Source: Caldicellulosiruptor saccharolyticus DSM 8903 (GTDB lineage: Bacteria > Bacillota > Thermoanaerobacteria > Caldicellulosiruptorales > Caldicellulosiruptoraceae). Taken from it: a DNA stretch of 64,000 nucleotides. Position 1 is the stretch's first letter, and every line of letters starts with the position of its first letter. This document shows, piece by piece, positions 1-8,782 of the stretch. A program made the position numbers and the translations under genes. The DNA lies in the NCBI RefSeq assembly GCF_000016545.1, contig NC_009437.1, positions 723,501 through 787,500 on the forward strand. Direction: 5' to 3'. The notes below the pieces were generated by a model, which was given only the letters and a program-made list of their open reading frames with translations, ran no database searches and had not been told where the DNA came from.

Positions 1-109
1 AGTAAAACCCAAATTTTTGAAGGTCCATAATTTGTTAAAGTTACAGTTTTAGCAATTAAATTTATTGAATTTGTTAAGTTTTTTGATAGTTAATTTAAAA
101 CAATTGAGT

Positions 110-948
110 TTAATTTTGTAAACAAGAATTAATAAGAGCGAAAAAAGTAATGGAGGATAGCAAGAAATCAGAAAAAATAGAAATATGCTTCTTAATACAG
201 CTACTGACAGAGCCCATATCCGATTTTAGGTGATGAATGATTTGCACCACGAAGACACGTTTTTTGTAAAGGTAACAAAACACTTGAGAATTTCTGTGGA
301 CAACAAGGAAAGAACAAGGATTATCTTTAGGTAAGCATATGCTATGGTCCATGATTTAGAATTGGTGCAAAGCTGGGGACAAGAGTAATTGTTTTTACCA
401 TGCATTGCAATATACTTTAAGCAAGTCCATTTAAAGCGCAGTGGCTATTTTTGCCTTGATATTTGCCTTCAAGATTTAAAAGTTTTTTTACTTTTTTAGA
501 TGGGGAGACTATCTTCAGAAATGACAATGTTAGGCTTTATTGTGGGTATATTATTTTTAGAAGCTCTTGTATTTAGTAAGGATAACAATTTTGTAGAAGT
601 GGAAAGAATTTTTTAAAGTATGGTGTATATGAATCCAGATTGCTATTGGCGATAAAGGCAGAAAAATCCTTGAAGTTCATAGTAGTTAAGAAGTACAGCA
701 CGAAACTGAGTAAAAGTATTAAGTTTGGGTAATTTTTGAACAAATAAGCACAGGAACTGAGATTCTAAGGAAAACCACCTTTACTTGCCAAAATGGTAAG
801 CATTGTAGAGGGAAGAAGAAATATAGTTTGGTAAGTTGATGAATTTATCGAACAAGTCCAAATAGTTTTCTAGCTTTTAGAAAGCCGAAGCCTTTATGTA
901 GAAATAGAAGTCTGTGAAAGAAAGTTGTTTAAATTTGGTGTTGAGCAT
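110..948 (-). pseudogene. Transposase pseudogene (internally deleted)
   Basis: Reading the minus strand from an ATG at 948, the first residues (a KQLSF motif shortly after the start) match the start of the intact transposase at 3087-4535. Further homologous segments follow with frame changes. Near 110-200 a segment with the motif ISIFSDFLLSSI matches SLFSDFLLSAI at the C-terminus of the intact enzyme. About 840 bp remain of an expected 1450 bp, so the catalytic core is mostly gone and no full-length product can be made. Several stops and frame shifts separate the blocks. Divergence from the intact copy is large, so this is an older insertion or a different member of the same family. Confidence 0.75.
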
Positions 949-952
949 TTGA

Positions 953-1013
953 GTTCTCCCCGTAGTAGAAAATATGTTTTATATACACATATTTTTCTAC
1001 AACTATGAGAAGG
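953..1013. promoter_or_regulatory. Leader hairpin of the decayed IS copy
   Basis: GTAGAAAATATGT (965-977) pairs with ACATATTTTTCTAC (987-1000) with one bulge, and flanking TTCTC/GAGAA can extend the stem. It sits at the position of the 4541-4602 hairpin in the intact IS. The sequences of both arms differ from that copy while pairing is kept. Confidence 0.6.
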
Positions 1014-1114
1014 AAGATGAATCTTTTTTTAATCTTCTAAAAATTGGTGACTCTCATTTTGAGCATTTTTACAAATGGCTATATAGTATTATCTTACTTG
1101 GAGGAGAAAATAAA

Positions 1115-2845
1115 GTGAAACAGGACATTATGTGGTTGATTAGCAAACAAAAGAAATTTTGGAAATTAAGTTTACTTTGCATCGTAGGCGAAATATTTTA
1201 TATTGCATTAATAGAGATAGCACCAATTGTTTCTATGATGTTAATAGAAGCTTTAATACATAAAGCTCAAAGTCATATTATTTATAAAAGTCTAATTTTT
1301 TTCACATTAGTATGGATATTGCAGCCAATTATGTGGTATATGGTGATTGTTTTAGCTATAAGTTTAAGTGAAAATATAAAAGAAAGCTTAAGAAATAATT
1401 GCTTTGAAAGCTTCATATTTTCATCAACGACTAATTTTCTTCAAAATAATTCAATGGGCACAATGGTAACTAGAATATTAGAGGACGTAGATGAAATTGG
1501 AAATTTTGCACAAAATTTGATTTTAAATTTTACAAAGAATTTACTTATAGCGACTATTTCTATGATAATTATGTTATCAATGGCTCCGGCACTTACAATA
1601 ATATTTATTGTAATATTTGGCATTTTATTCCTGTTCATTCTAAAAAAATCAAATCAACTTGGTGATTTACAAAATGAACTTCAGAGAGTTATTGACAAAA
1701 TGAATTCATTTTTACCAAACATAATAAGAAACATTATTACGATAAAAGTTTGTAATGCACAGTCTCTTATAAATGAGGAATTTCAAGTTACAAACAAAGA
1801 AATAAAAAGGAAAACAATAAAATTACTGAAAATATTGACACTAATAAGTATGTATGCATCTGCTGTTGCTGTGCTGGTAATTGTTATAATTTATGCTGGG
1901 GGTTCAATTTATATTCTTAGTGGGAAAGGGACGGTTGGAATATTAGTTGCGTTGACGATGTATTTTCAGAATTTTGTTGGTGCTGTGAATGAATTATTTG
2001 ATAATGGTATCGAACTAAGAAGAATATCGCCACTGATAAAGAGATTAAATGAAATTACAAATAATGATAATGATATTAAAAATTCTGGGATCAGAAAGTC
2101 CGATGAAGGACTTAGTACATCAATGTTATTGAACGGTGATAGATACAATTTACTGGTAAAAGATGTATGGTTTAAATATGTTGATTCAGATAATTACATT
2201 CTAAAAGGTGTTAATTTGTTTGCGGAAGAAGACACAGTTATTGCAATAATAGGAGAGTCTGGTGCAGGTAAAACGACATTGTTGAAACTTTTATTGGGAA
2301 TATATTCTCCAGAACGTGGTAAAATAACTTTATGTGGCAAAAATATTAATCACATTGGCTATCATAATTTATGGAAACTTGTTAGTTATATACCTCAAGA
2401 GATAGACTTGATTTATGGTCTTTCAATTAAGGAAAATATTAAATTAGGAAAGGCAATTGATCAGCGTGAAATAGAGGAATTGTGTCAATGGTTAAAAATA
2501 GAGAAAAAAATACTTAATTTGCCGTTAGGATACGATACCTTGTATACAGAAGAGGTAAATTTTTCAGGTGGTGAAAAACAACGAATTGTAATTGCAAGGG
2601 AATTATTAAAAGGAGCTAAAATATTTGTATTTGATGAGCCCACATCGTGGTTAGACGAAGAGAATGAAAAAAGGTTTTTAGAAATAATTCACAAATTAAA
2701 AAAAGGGAGAATAATTATACTGGTTAGTCATAAAAAAAACATAATCTTAGAATATGCAGATATAATTTATATTTTAGAAGACGGAGTTCTTAAACCAAAC
2801 ATACCAGCAAATAGAAATGTATATAGGCGTTTGCAAAATGCATAA
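1115..2845 (+). CDS. ABC exporter, fused permease and ATPase (half-transporter)
   Basis: A 576-residue half-transporter: an exporter-type membrane domain with about six hydrophobic segments (residues 1-320) followed by an ATPase domain. Visible motifs are Walker A GESGAGKTT (about residue 380), a Q-loop in YIPQEIDLIYG, the signature FSGGEKQR (about 483), Walker B IFVFDEP (about 504) and an H-loop in LVSHKK. Such proteins dimerise and export peptides, lipids or drugs; substrate unknown. The start chosen is GTG at 1115, preceded by GGAGGA at 1100-1105. The frame is open back to 974, but those codons lie in the end of an IS remnant and lack a ribosome site. It stands alone between two related IS copies, with no precursor-peptide gene seen beside it, and its codons are very AT-rich compared with the sugar-enzyme genes. 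A bacteriocin-type exporter is possible but there is no N-terminal C39 peptidase domain. Confidence 0.88.
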   Translation: MKQDIMWLISKQKKFWKLSLLCIVGEIFYIALIEIAPIVSMMLIEALIHKAQSHIIYKSLIFFTLVWILQPIMWYMVIVLAISLSENIKESLRNNCFESFIFSSTTNFLQNNSMGTMVTRILEDVDEIGNFAQNLILNFTKNLLIATISMIIMLSMAPALTIIFIVIFGILFLFILKKSNQLGDLQNELQRVIDKMNSFLPNIIRNIITIKVCNAQSLINEEFQVTNKEIKRKTIKLLKILTLISMYASAVAVLVIVIIYAGGSIYILSGKGTVGILVALTMYFQNFVGAVNELFDNGIELRRISPLIKRLNEITNNDNDIKNSGIRKSDEGLSTSMLLNGDRYNLLVKDVWFKYVDSDNYILKGVNLFAEEDTVIAIIGESGAGKTTLLKLLLGIYSPERGKITLCGKNINHIGYHNLWKLVSYIPQEIDLIYGLSIKENIKLGKAIDQREIEELCQWLKIEKKILNLPLGYDTLYTEEVNFSGGEKQRIVIARELLKGAKIFVFDEPTSWLDEENEKRFLEIIHKLKKGRIIILVSHKKNIILEYADIIYILEDGVLKPNIPANRNVYRRLQNA

Positions 2846-3002
2846 AGGTATAAACAATAAAATGGAAGCAGAGTAATAAAGAACAAGAAAAATGAGAAGT
2901 ATTCACACCAATAGTTACCAAAAACAACATTATCAACAATAAAAGAGCAGGCTAAAGAACTGGTAAATAATACTAAAAGCAAAGAAGACAAAACTATTTC
3001 AA

Positions 3003-3036
3003 ACCCTTTTAGAAAGTAACTTTAAAAGGGCTTTTA
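3003..3036 (+). terminator. Hairpin terminator after the ABC exporter
   Basis: CCCTTTT (3004-3010) pairs with AAAAGGG (3024-3030), extended by AAAG/CTTT inside, and is followed by CTTTT. It lies 160 bp after the exporter stop and touches the left end of the IS. Confidence 0.55.
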
Positions 3037-3086
3037 GAAGAGACAATTTATATTGAATAAAAAATGCAAATTTTTAAAAGTTGAAA

Positions 3087-4535
3087 TCAAGTGCAAACTA
3101 TGAGTTTTTTAAGTTTTTGAAGTTTTTTATAGGTAATAGATTTTTGAAACTTTAGGATAGCAAAAGAGAGAATAAAAATAAGGAGCATACAAATTGCAGA
3201 GAGCAAGAAGTCAGAAAAAAGAGAGATATGGTCGCGGGAGAACAAGGTATCATGACCGAGGGAAGATTTAAGCTGGAAGATAGTTTGCTCTATAGTAACT
3301 CTTGAATAGTAGAGTTTTTCGAACTGGATAGAGTTTCTGTTGATACCGGGGCAAAAGCGCAAGTTGGCATCTGGGTAGGTGTAGAACATTCTGCCCGATT
3401 TAGAAGAAGTACAGGGCTCAGGGCAAGAGCAGGTGCGTTTATTATCTTTGAAAGAGGAGAGAGGGCAGCGCCACTTAATTCTTGGCGAGCGATTTTTACC
3501 CCTGCACATACCTTCACATTTGAAAGGTAGATTGAATTTATTACAAATTGGAGTATCATCTGGTGAGATAGAGATATTGGGGTCAGAGGTAGGGGTATTA
3601 GAAGTAGATTTAGAGTTTCTGGGATTTAGAGGAATAATAGCTTTTGAGAAATTGAAGTCTTTGAATAAAGTGGAATAGATGGAATATGAGTCGAGTGCAC
3701 TGTCAGCGATAAAAGTAGAGAAAGAGTCATTTGTGAAGTTTTTCTTTAATGATATTAAAGCAGGAACAAGAGCTTTTGAGTCGGAGATAGTTTTAGACAA
3801 AGCAGGGTCGAGAGAATTATTGAAAGAATGAGCGGTAGCAGGGGAGATTACAAGAGGTATACCGAAGCCATTTGTGAGGATGGCAAATTTAAAGCCATAG
3901 CAGAAGTGTCCATTAGCGAACATAAGTGAGAAGATAGGAGAAGCAGAAGCGAACTTGGGGAGGTTAGAATATGTAAGTGAGTAGATGACAGATGTTTCGA
4001 CGTCAGGGTTTTGAGATTTAGTTTTTTTAAGTTGAGACTGGATAAATTTAGGGTTATTTTCTTTGAGCATAGGTTTAAGGGCAGTAGTATCGAAGATAAT
4101 GGTAGAAGCGAGTTCAGGATTTAGCTGGGAAGATAGATTTTGAGCGTATTTTGCGATATTGTAGAATAGAGTTTCTATTTCAGAGCAAAAGAATTTTCTG
4201 AATCTTGAGAAGGTAGAGATAGAAGGGACTTTAATGAGGTTACAGAAGTTTCTAAGTTCAAAGGAGTTAAGAAGAACAGCACGGAGCTGAGTGAGAGTAG
4301 ATAGTTTAAGTATTTTTTGGACGAAGAAAGCACATAGGATAGACTCTAATGAGAATTCTCTATGTTTACCGAAGTAGTGGTAGTAAGCTTTGTAGAAGGA
4401 TTGAGGGATGAATTGAGAGAGGTCGATGAAGTTATTGAAGAAGCCAAGGAGCGAATGAGGTTTGTTGAGAGCAACGTTTTTAACGTGCTCATAGAGTTCT
4501 AAGAAAGAAAGTTGTTTATGATGGTGTTTAAACAT
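3087..4535 (-). CDS. IS4-type DDE transposase
   Basis: A 482-residue transposase of the DDE fold. The first catalytic Asp lies in IIFDTTALKP (about residue 148) and the second in FIADSALDSY (about 270). The third catalytic residue lies in YYSRVTIEQTIFQLK (about 420), which fits the Y-2-R-3-E-6-K signature of the IS4 family exactly. The N-terminal 130 residues are helical and probably bind the IS ends. The start is ATG at 4535, preceded on the minus strand by GAGGAGGAAG (4541-4550). That ribosome site is one arm of a long hairpin (4541-4602), so read-through transcripts should be translated poorly. The frame is uninterrupted, so the element could still be active. Confidence 0.9.
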   Translation of the reverse strand: MFKHHHKQLSFLELYEHVKNVALNKPHSLLGFFNNFIDLSQFIPQSFYKAYYHYFGKHREFSLESILCAFFVQKILKLSTLTQLRAVLLNSFELRNFCNLIKVPSISTFSRFRKFFCSEIETLFYNIAKYAQNLSSQLNPELASTIIFDTTALKPMLKENNPKFIQSQLKKTKSQNPDVETSVIYSLTYSNLPKFASASPIFSLMFANGHFCYGFKFAILTNGFGIPLVISPATAHSFNNSLDPALSKTISDSKALVPALISLKKNFTNDSFSTFIADSALDSYSIYSTLFKDFNFSKAIIPLNPRNSKSTSNTPTSDPNISISPDDTPICNKFNLPFKCEGMCRGKNRSPRIKWRCPLSSFKDNKRTCSCPEPCTSSKSGRMFYTYPDANLRFCPGINRNSIQFEKLYYSRVTIEQTIFQLKSSLGHDTLFSRDHISLFSDFLLSAICMLLIFILSFAILKFQKSITYKKLQKLKKLIVCT

Positions 4536-4540
4536 TTTAA

Positions 4541-4602
4541 CTTCCTCCTCATAGAAAGTATGTTTTATATAGATAAATTTTACACTATCTATGAGGAGGA
4601 AG
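4541..4602 (-). promoter_or_regulatory. Hairpin sequestering the transposase ribosome-binding site
   Basis: CTTCCTCCTCATAGAAAGT (4541-4559) is complementary to ACTATCTATGAGGAGGAAG (4584-4602) over 18 of 19 positions, with a 24-nt loop. On the transposase mRNA the 3' arm contains the Shine-Dalgarno sequence, so a transcript entering from outside the IS would hide it. A promoter within the AT-rich loop would escape this. The arrangement resembles known anti-read-through structures of IS10 and IS50; the function here is inferred. Confidence 0.6.
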
Positions 4603-4700
4603 GAAGACTTTTTTAGAGATTTTAAAAAGCTTGATAACGCTCATTTTGAGCGTTTCTGCAAAAGGCTAAGAAATGTATAAGAAAGGAGGGCAAATAAATA

Positions 4701-5135
4701 ATGAAAAAGACAGTATACATATTTGCATTTCTGGCAATTGTGTATGAAATCTGTGTTGGAACACTTTTGATTCTTAAAAAAGAAAATATTTCACTGAGCG
4801 AGTACTGGGGGTGGGGATTATCAGTCATAGGTGTTGTTGCTTTTTTAGGTTTGTTGAGTGGTATATTTGGTGGTAAAAAACTTTTAAATATTTTAACAAT
4901 CAATATTTTTACAGTAATAATAATTAATATAATTTCTGCAATGTTTACACCTGTAATCTTAACTGAAGATGTAAAACAGAGATTGCTCAAAGAAGCTATG
5001 CAAAAAAACATGGAGCTTAATCTTGGGAACAACTTTGGCAATGTAATATCAAGTATTATGCTTTATTCTGTAATAGTAGCACTCTTGACGTTTTTAGGAT
5101 TTAAGATAGGCGCAATTTTGAGAAAAAGATCTTGA
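4701..5135 (+). CDS. Small membrane protein of unknown function
   Basis: A 144-residue, very hydrophobic protein with four predicted membrane segments (about residues 5-25, 38-57, 66-88 and 118-137) and short charged loops. Residues 95-117 form a more polar loop between the last two. No family recognised. The start ATG at 4701 is preceded by AAGGAGG (4684-4690). It lies between the IS and the export operon. A strong promoter (5153-5181) sits between it and the next gene, so it may be transcribed separately. Being adjacent to an export system it could be an accessory or immunity-like membrane protein, but nothing in the sequence shows that. Confidence 0.7.
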   Translation: MKKTVYIFAFLAIVYEICVGTLLILKKENISLSEYWGWGLSVIGVVAFLGLLSGIFGGKKLLNILTINIFTVIIINIISAMFTPVILTEDVKQRLLKEAMQKNMELNLGNNFGNVISSIMLYSVIVALLTFLGFKIGAILRKRS

Positions 5136-5152
5136 AAAAATAAATTAATATA

Positions 5153-5181
5153 TTGACTTTCTTTTTTTTTCAGTGTATTAT
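5153..5181 (+). promoter_or_regulatory. Sigma-A promoter of the export operon
   Basis: TTGACT (5153-5158), 17 bp, TATTAT (5176-5181), predicting a transcript start near 5188, about 28 bp before the adaptor gene. Confidence 0.7.
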
Positions 5182-5215
5182 TAATATAGAACACTAATAT
5201 GGTGGTGCAGTTGTA

Positions 5216-6817
5216 ATGAGATTTAAAAAGGGTATATCTTTATTTGTATTTGTAATTGTCTGTATAGTTATATTAATAGTGGTAAATGTATTTACAAAAA
5301 GCATAAAAACACGGCAGGCTGAAAAAATGCAAAATGAAAATGTTGTAAAAGTTATTAAGAGGGATTTGGATGAGGAAACGACATTGAGGGGTGTGGTTAC
5401 TTCTGAAGAAATACCAATATTTTCACCTGTAACTGCAAAAGTTAAGAATGTATTTATCAAAGAAAATAATTATGTCAAAAAGGGCGATTTAATTGCAATT
5501 TTGGATGATACGAAAATAAGACTTGAAATAAAAAGAAAAGAAAGAGAAAAACAAAGTTTGTATAAAGATTTGGAAAGTTTGTACACAAGGCTTGGGGAAT
5601 GTTCAGTGTATTCTCCGTTTGAAGGACAGGTTCTAGAAGTATATGTAAAAGAAAAAGATGTAATTTCAAAAGGAAGCCCAATTTGCAAAGTTAGCAAAAC
5701 TGATTTGGTGTACCTTACAGTAGCATTTCCCAAATGGCTTTTTAAAAACATAAAGCAGGGGGACCCAATCGAGATAATATTGCATGAGTTTGGACAAGAA
5801 ATAAAAGGATATGTAAGATCAAAAAGTTCTGTATTTTATACAGACGAAAATGGTTTTCCAGCATTTGATGTTGAAGTAGTCTTAAAGGAGAGGAGTATAC
5901 CTTTAAAGGCAAGAGCATTTTGCATATTTGAATATAATGGGCAAAAAGTTAGAAGTTTGAACGATGGTATAATCACAGCAGAAGAGGATGTTATAAAGTC
6001 ACCTACAGATGGTGTTGTAAAAAGTATATATATCTCAAAATTTTCACAAATAAATAAAAATCAGTTAATAATTGAACTTTCAGATGATGAGATTACAGAA
6101 CAGATTGAAAACAAGAAAACACAGATTGAGCAGATTGAAGAAGAAATAAGCGAATATAGAAAGGAACTTAGCAGGTTTGTAATAAAAGCTACATTGGATG
6201 GCATTGTGAGTGACGTTAATATTGTTGAGGGCAAAATATTAAATGAAGGTGAAAAACTTGCTGTTATTTGGAATCCTTACAATTTGATATTTGAATCAAA
6301 AATATCAGAACTTGAACTTGACAGGATCAAAAAAGGTCAGAAAGTAATGTTACAATTTAAAATTCCTGGTAGAATAGGAGTTCAAGAAATAATTAATGGC
6401 ACAGTAGAAATGGTAGGTTCAAAACCGCTTGAAGAGAGCAAGGATACCAATATAAGCTTCTATCCAGTTAAAATCGGGTTTAAAAGTGACAGAATTAAAA
6501 GAGGAATGCATGCCACAGCACAGATAAAAGTGTTGATAAAACAAAATGCACTCTGTATCCCTGTGGAAGCTTTAAGAGAAGAAAATGGTAAGTACTATGT
6601 GTGGGTAAAAAAGCAAAAGACAAAAAATATTACTAAAAAAACAGAAAAGGATAAGATTGTTGATGAATATGGTTCAAAAGAAAGTTATTATAACGATGCA
6701 GAAAAGAGAGAGGTTATTATTGGTGAAAGTAACAAAAGGTATGCAGAAATTTTAAAAGGCTTAAAAGAAGGAGAAGAAGTAGTATTGCCTCAGGCATATG
6801 AGAAAGACATAAAGTAA
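5216..6817 (+). CDS. HlyD/MacA-type efflux adaptor (membrane fusion protein)
   Basis: A 533-residue adaptor of a MacAB-like export system. Residues 7-27 form a single membrane anchor. The rest lies outside: a split biotinyl-lipoyl-like domain (VTAKVKNVFIKENNYVKKG near residue 70, and a second lipoyl-like stretch near 265-285 and 335-360), a coiled-coil hairpin rich in E, K and Q (about 295-325), then beta-barrel domains with a typical RIKRGMHATAQIKV stretch near 430. It is longer than MacA (about 370 residues) because there are two lipoyl-like regions and a charged insert near 465-500. The start is ATG 5216 with a weak GGTGGTG ribosome site. It heads an operon with the permease and ATPase. 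In Gram-positives such adaptors link ABC permeases to exported peptides or envelope processes; cargo unknown. Confidence 0.85.
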   Translation: MRFKKGISLFVFVIVCIVILIVVNVFTKSIKTRQAEKMQNENVVKVIKRDLDEETTLRGVVTSEEIPIFSPVTAKVKNVFIKENNYVKKGDLIAILDDTKIRLEIKRKEREKQSLYKDLESLYTRLGECSVYSPFEGQVLEVYVKEKDVISKGSPICKVSKTDLVYLTVAFPKWLFKNIKQGDPIEIILHEFGQEIKGYVRSKSSVFYTDENGFPAFDVEVVLKERSIPLKARAFCIFEYNGQKVRSLNDGIITAEEDVIKSPTDGVVKSIYISKFSQINKNQLIIELSDDEITEQIENKKTQIEQIEEEISEYRKELSRFVIKATLDGIVSDVNIVEGKILNEGEKLAVIWNPYNLIFESKISELELDRIKKGQKVMLQFKIPGRIGVQEIINGTVEMVGSKPLEESKDTNISFYPVKIGFKSDRIKRGMHATAQIKVLIKQNALCIPVEALREENGKYYVWVKKQKTKNITKKTEKDKIVDEYGSKESYYNDAEKREVIIGESNKRYAEILKGLKEGEEVVLPQAYEKDIK

Positions 6818-6838
6818 AAACAGAGGGTGATATTTAAT

Positions 6839-8035
6839 ATGGGATATGTGAAGTTTTTTGAGGCGTTTAAAATTGCTGCTAAGTCTTTAATTCACAATAG
6901 AACAAGAACATTTCTGAGTGTACTTGGGGTAATAATTGGCATATGCGCAATAATAGTTTCAGTGGGACTTGTTCAATCGGTTAGTATTAGCGTCTCAAAA
7001 CAATTAGAAGAGAGTGGTCTTGATAGTTTGATATTAGCTTTGCATTATGACATTGATATAGGTGAAATGTCCGGATATCTCAACAGCAAACAAAATTTAA
7101 TAGTGGGAATAACTCCAAGGAAAACTTATTACACAGAGGTATTATCATCTGATGGAAAAGATTATAAATGTGAAGTACTTCTTTTAAAACCCTCTTCATA
7201 TATTCTTGAAAATTTAAAATTGGTAAAAGGCAGATTTTTAAGTGTTTTAGATGAAGAGAAGTTAAATAAGGTTGCAATTGTTTTTGATGATCAGGCAGAA
7301 AAATTATTTAATAGCAAAAATGGAGTTCTTTTTAAAAAACTATTTATCGGGGGAGAGGAATTTGAAGTTATAGGAACTGTTGCAAAACAAAAACGCATGA
7401 CAGACATATCAATAGGCTCATCATATTACGATATTAACATTATTGTTCCATACAAAGTTGGTGAAAGTATATTTAATCTTGAAAAGGCCTCACAAATGTT
7501 TTACATAAAGAGTATAAACTCAATATACAATCCCAAAATAAAGGAATTATTAGAGGAATATTTGCAGAACAAAGGTTTAAATAAAGAGGATTATGCAGTT
7601 ATTGACGGTAGAGAGCTTGTTCAATCTATAACAACAATTTCATATCTGTTGAGTGGACTTTTGGGTGGCGTTGCAGCTATATCTTTGATAGTGAGCGGAA
7701 TAGGCATTATGAACATTATTTTAGTCTCTGTTACTGAGAGAACAAAAGAAATAGGAATTAGAAAAGCTGTTGGTGCAAAGAGTGGTGATATAAGACTTCA
7801 ATTTCTAATAGAGTCATTCTTAATATCTACTATTGGTTGTCTCGTGGGAATTGTTTTTGGACTGGGGATTGTATATGGAGTTATACCAGATGTATTGGGA
7901 GTAGAAGCCATTATTTCACCAATATGGATTATAATCTCAATAGGAATATGTTATCTTATTGGTTTGTTAGCTGGTTGGGCACCGGCAGAAAGAGCCTCAA
8001 GACTTAATCCTATCGTTGCTCTCAGATATGAGTAA
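6839..8035 (+). CDS. MacB/FtsX-type ABC transporter permease
   Basis: A 398-residue permease with one N-terminal membrane helix (about residues 21-45), a large extracytoplasmic MacB-type periplasmic-core domain (about 50-270) and three C-terminal helices (about 275-300, 325-350, 360-385). The FtsX stretch ERTKEIGIRKAVGAKSGDI (about 300-318) is the coupling-helix region characteristic of the MacB/LolC family. The start is ATG 6839, preceded by GAGGGTGA (6824-6831); a GTG four codons upstream overlaps the ribosome site itself. It begins 22 bp after the adaptor gene and is followed 30 bp later by the ATPase, so the three form one mechanotransmission-type transporter. Confidence 0.88.
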   Translation: MGYVKFFEAFKIAAKSLIHNRTRTFLSVLGVIIGICAIIVSVGLVQSVSISVSKQLEESGLDSLILALHYDIDIGEMSGYLNSKQNLIVGITPRKTYYTEVLSSDGKDYKCEVLLLKPSSYILENLKLVKGRFLSVLDEEKLNKVAIVFDDQAEKLFNSKNGVLFKKLFIGGEEFEVIGTVAKQKRMTDISIGSSYYDINIIVPYKVGESIFNLEKASQMFYIKSINSIYNPKIKELLEEYLQNKGLNKEDYAVIDGRELVQSITTISYLLSGLLGGVAAISLIVSGIGIMNIILVSVTERTKEIGIRKAVGAKSGDIRLQFLIESFLISTIGCLVGIVFGLGIVYGVIPDVLGVEAIISPIWIIISIGICYLIGLLAGWAPAERASRLNPIVALRYE

Positions 8036-8064
8036 TAATTCAATCCCAGGTGGTGTTTTAAAAA

Positions 8065-8742
8065 ATGATTGAACTTTATGACATTTACAAAATATACAAA
8101 ATGGGTGATATTAATCTATATGCTTTAAACAGTGTAAACCTCAAAATATTAAAAAACGAATTTGTTGCAATTCTTGGACCCTCTGGTTCAGGAAAATCCA
8201 CATTGATGAATATAATAGGCTGTCTTGACACACCAACTTCTGGAAGATATATTTTGGATGGAAATGAGGCAAGTAAACTCTCTGACAATCAGCTTGCAGA
8301 GATTCGAAACAGCAAAATAGGCTTTGTATTTCAGCAGTTCAATTTAATTCCACAGTTAACTGCTCTTGAGAATGTTGAACTGCCTTTAATATACAAAGGG
8401 ATGTCGGCATCAAAAAGACACAAGATTGCGAAAGAAGCACTTGAACGCGTAGGGCTTTCTGACAGGATAAATCACAGACCTCGACAGCTATCTGGTGGGC
8501 AGCAACAGAGGGTTGCCATTGCAAGAGCAATTGTGACAAATCCTTCAATAATTTTAGCTGATGAGCCGACAGGAAACTTAGATTCAAAATCTGGCGAAGA
8601 AATTATGCAAATTTTCAAACAACTTCATAGCCAAGGCTGTACTGTGGTGTTAATTACACATGACAATCACATTGCCTCTCAGGCAAAAAGGATTGTAAGA
8701 ATTCATGATGGGAAAATAATAGAAGATAGAAAAATTGCTTAA
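8065..8742 (+). CDS. MacB/LolD-type ABC transporter ATPase
   Basis: A 225-residue ATPase. Walker [10 protein letters not shown] (about residue 38), Q-loop [21 protein letters not shown] region (about 88-107), signature [14 protein letters not shown] (about 141), Walker [14 protein letters not shown] (about 160) and an H-loop in LITHDN. The conserved wording is typical of the LolD/MacB/YknY group that energises FtsX-type permeases. It starts at ATG 8065 after CCAGGTGGTG, in one operon with the adaptor and permease. It ends 40 bp before the SLH protein gene, which suggests co-expression with that surface protein. Confidence 0.93.
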   Translation: MIELYDIYKIYKMGDINLYALNSVNLKILKNEFVAILGPSGSGKSTLMNIIGCLDTPTSGRYILDGNEASKLSDNQLAEIRNSKIGFVFQQFNLIPQLTALENVELPLIYKGMSASKRHKIAKEALERVGLSDRINHRPRQLSGGQQQRVAIARAIVTNPSIILADEPTGNLDSKSGEEIMQIFKQLHSQGCTVVLITHDNHIASQAKRIVRIHDGKIIEDRKIA

Positions 8743-8782
8743 ATTTTTTAGATTTATTGTTTGCAAGGGGTGATATAAGAAA

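Larger units (their letters stand above)
1..1080 (-). mobile_element. Decayed IS copy (remnant), related to the intact IS at 3.0-4.7 kb
   Basis: The stretch reads as a shortened, diverged relative of the intact IS downstream. Shared blocks in the same orientation are the transposase N-terminal region (about 600-948), the C-terminal region (about 110-350), the leader hairpin (953-1013) and the outer end, where both copies carry TCATTTTGAGC followed by a CAAA..GGCT motif (about 1055-1080). The middle of the transposase gene is missing. The left end is not resolvable and may lie outside the window. The outer end runs almost into the ribosome-binding site of the ABC transporter gene. Confidence 0.75.
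3029..4667 (-). mobile_element. Insertion sequence, IS4-type DDE transposase, apparently intact
   Basis: About 1.64 kb with one transposase gene. Imperfect ends can be aligned: GGGCTTTTAGAAGAGACAA at the left (3028-3046) against the reverse complement of TTGAGCGTTTCTGCAAAAGGCT at the right (4646-4667). A target duplication could not be identified, so the limits are approximate. A related copy occupies 1-1080 in the same orientation. Confidence 0.75.

Noticed and set aside
974-1114. An upstream extension of the ABC exporter from an ATG at 974
   Set aside because: The stretch is the end of an IS remnant with its hairpin, has no ribosome site, and GTG 1115 has GGAGGA at good spacing.
3029-4667. 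Exact target-site duplication of the IS
   Set aside because: No convincing short direct repeat flanks the inferred ends, so limits are left approximate.
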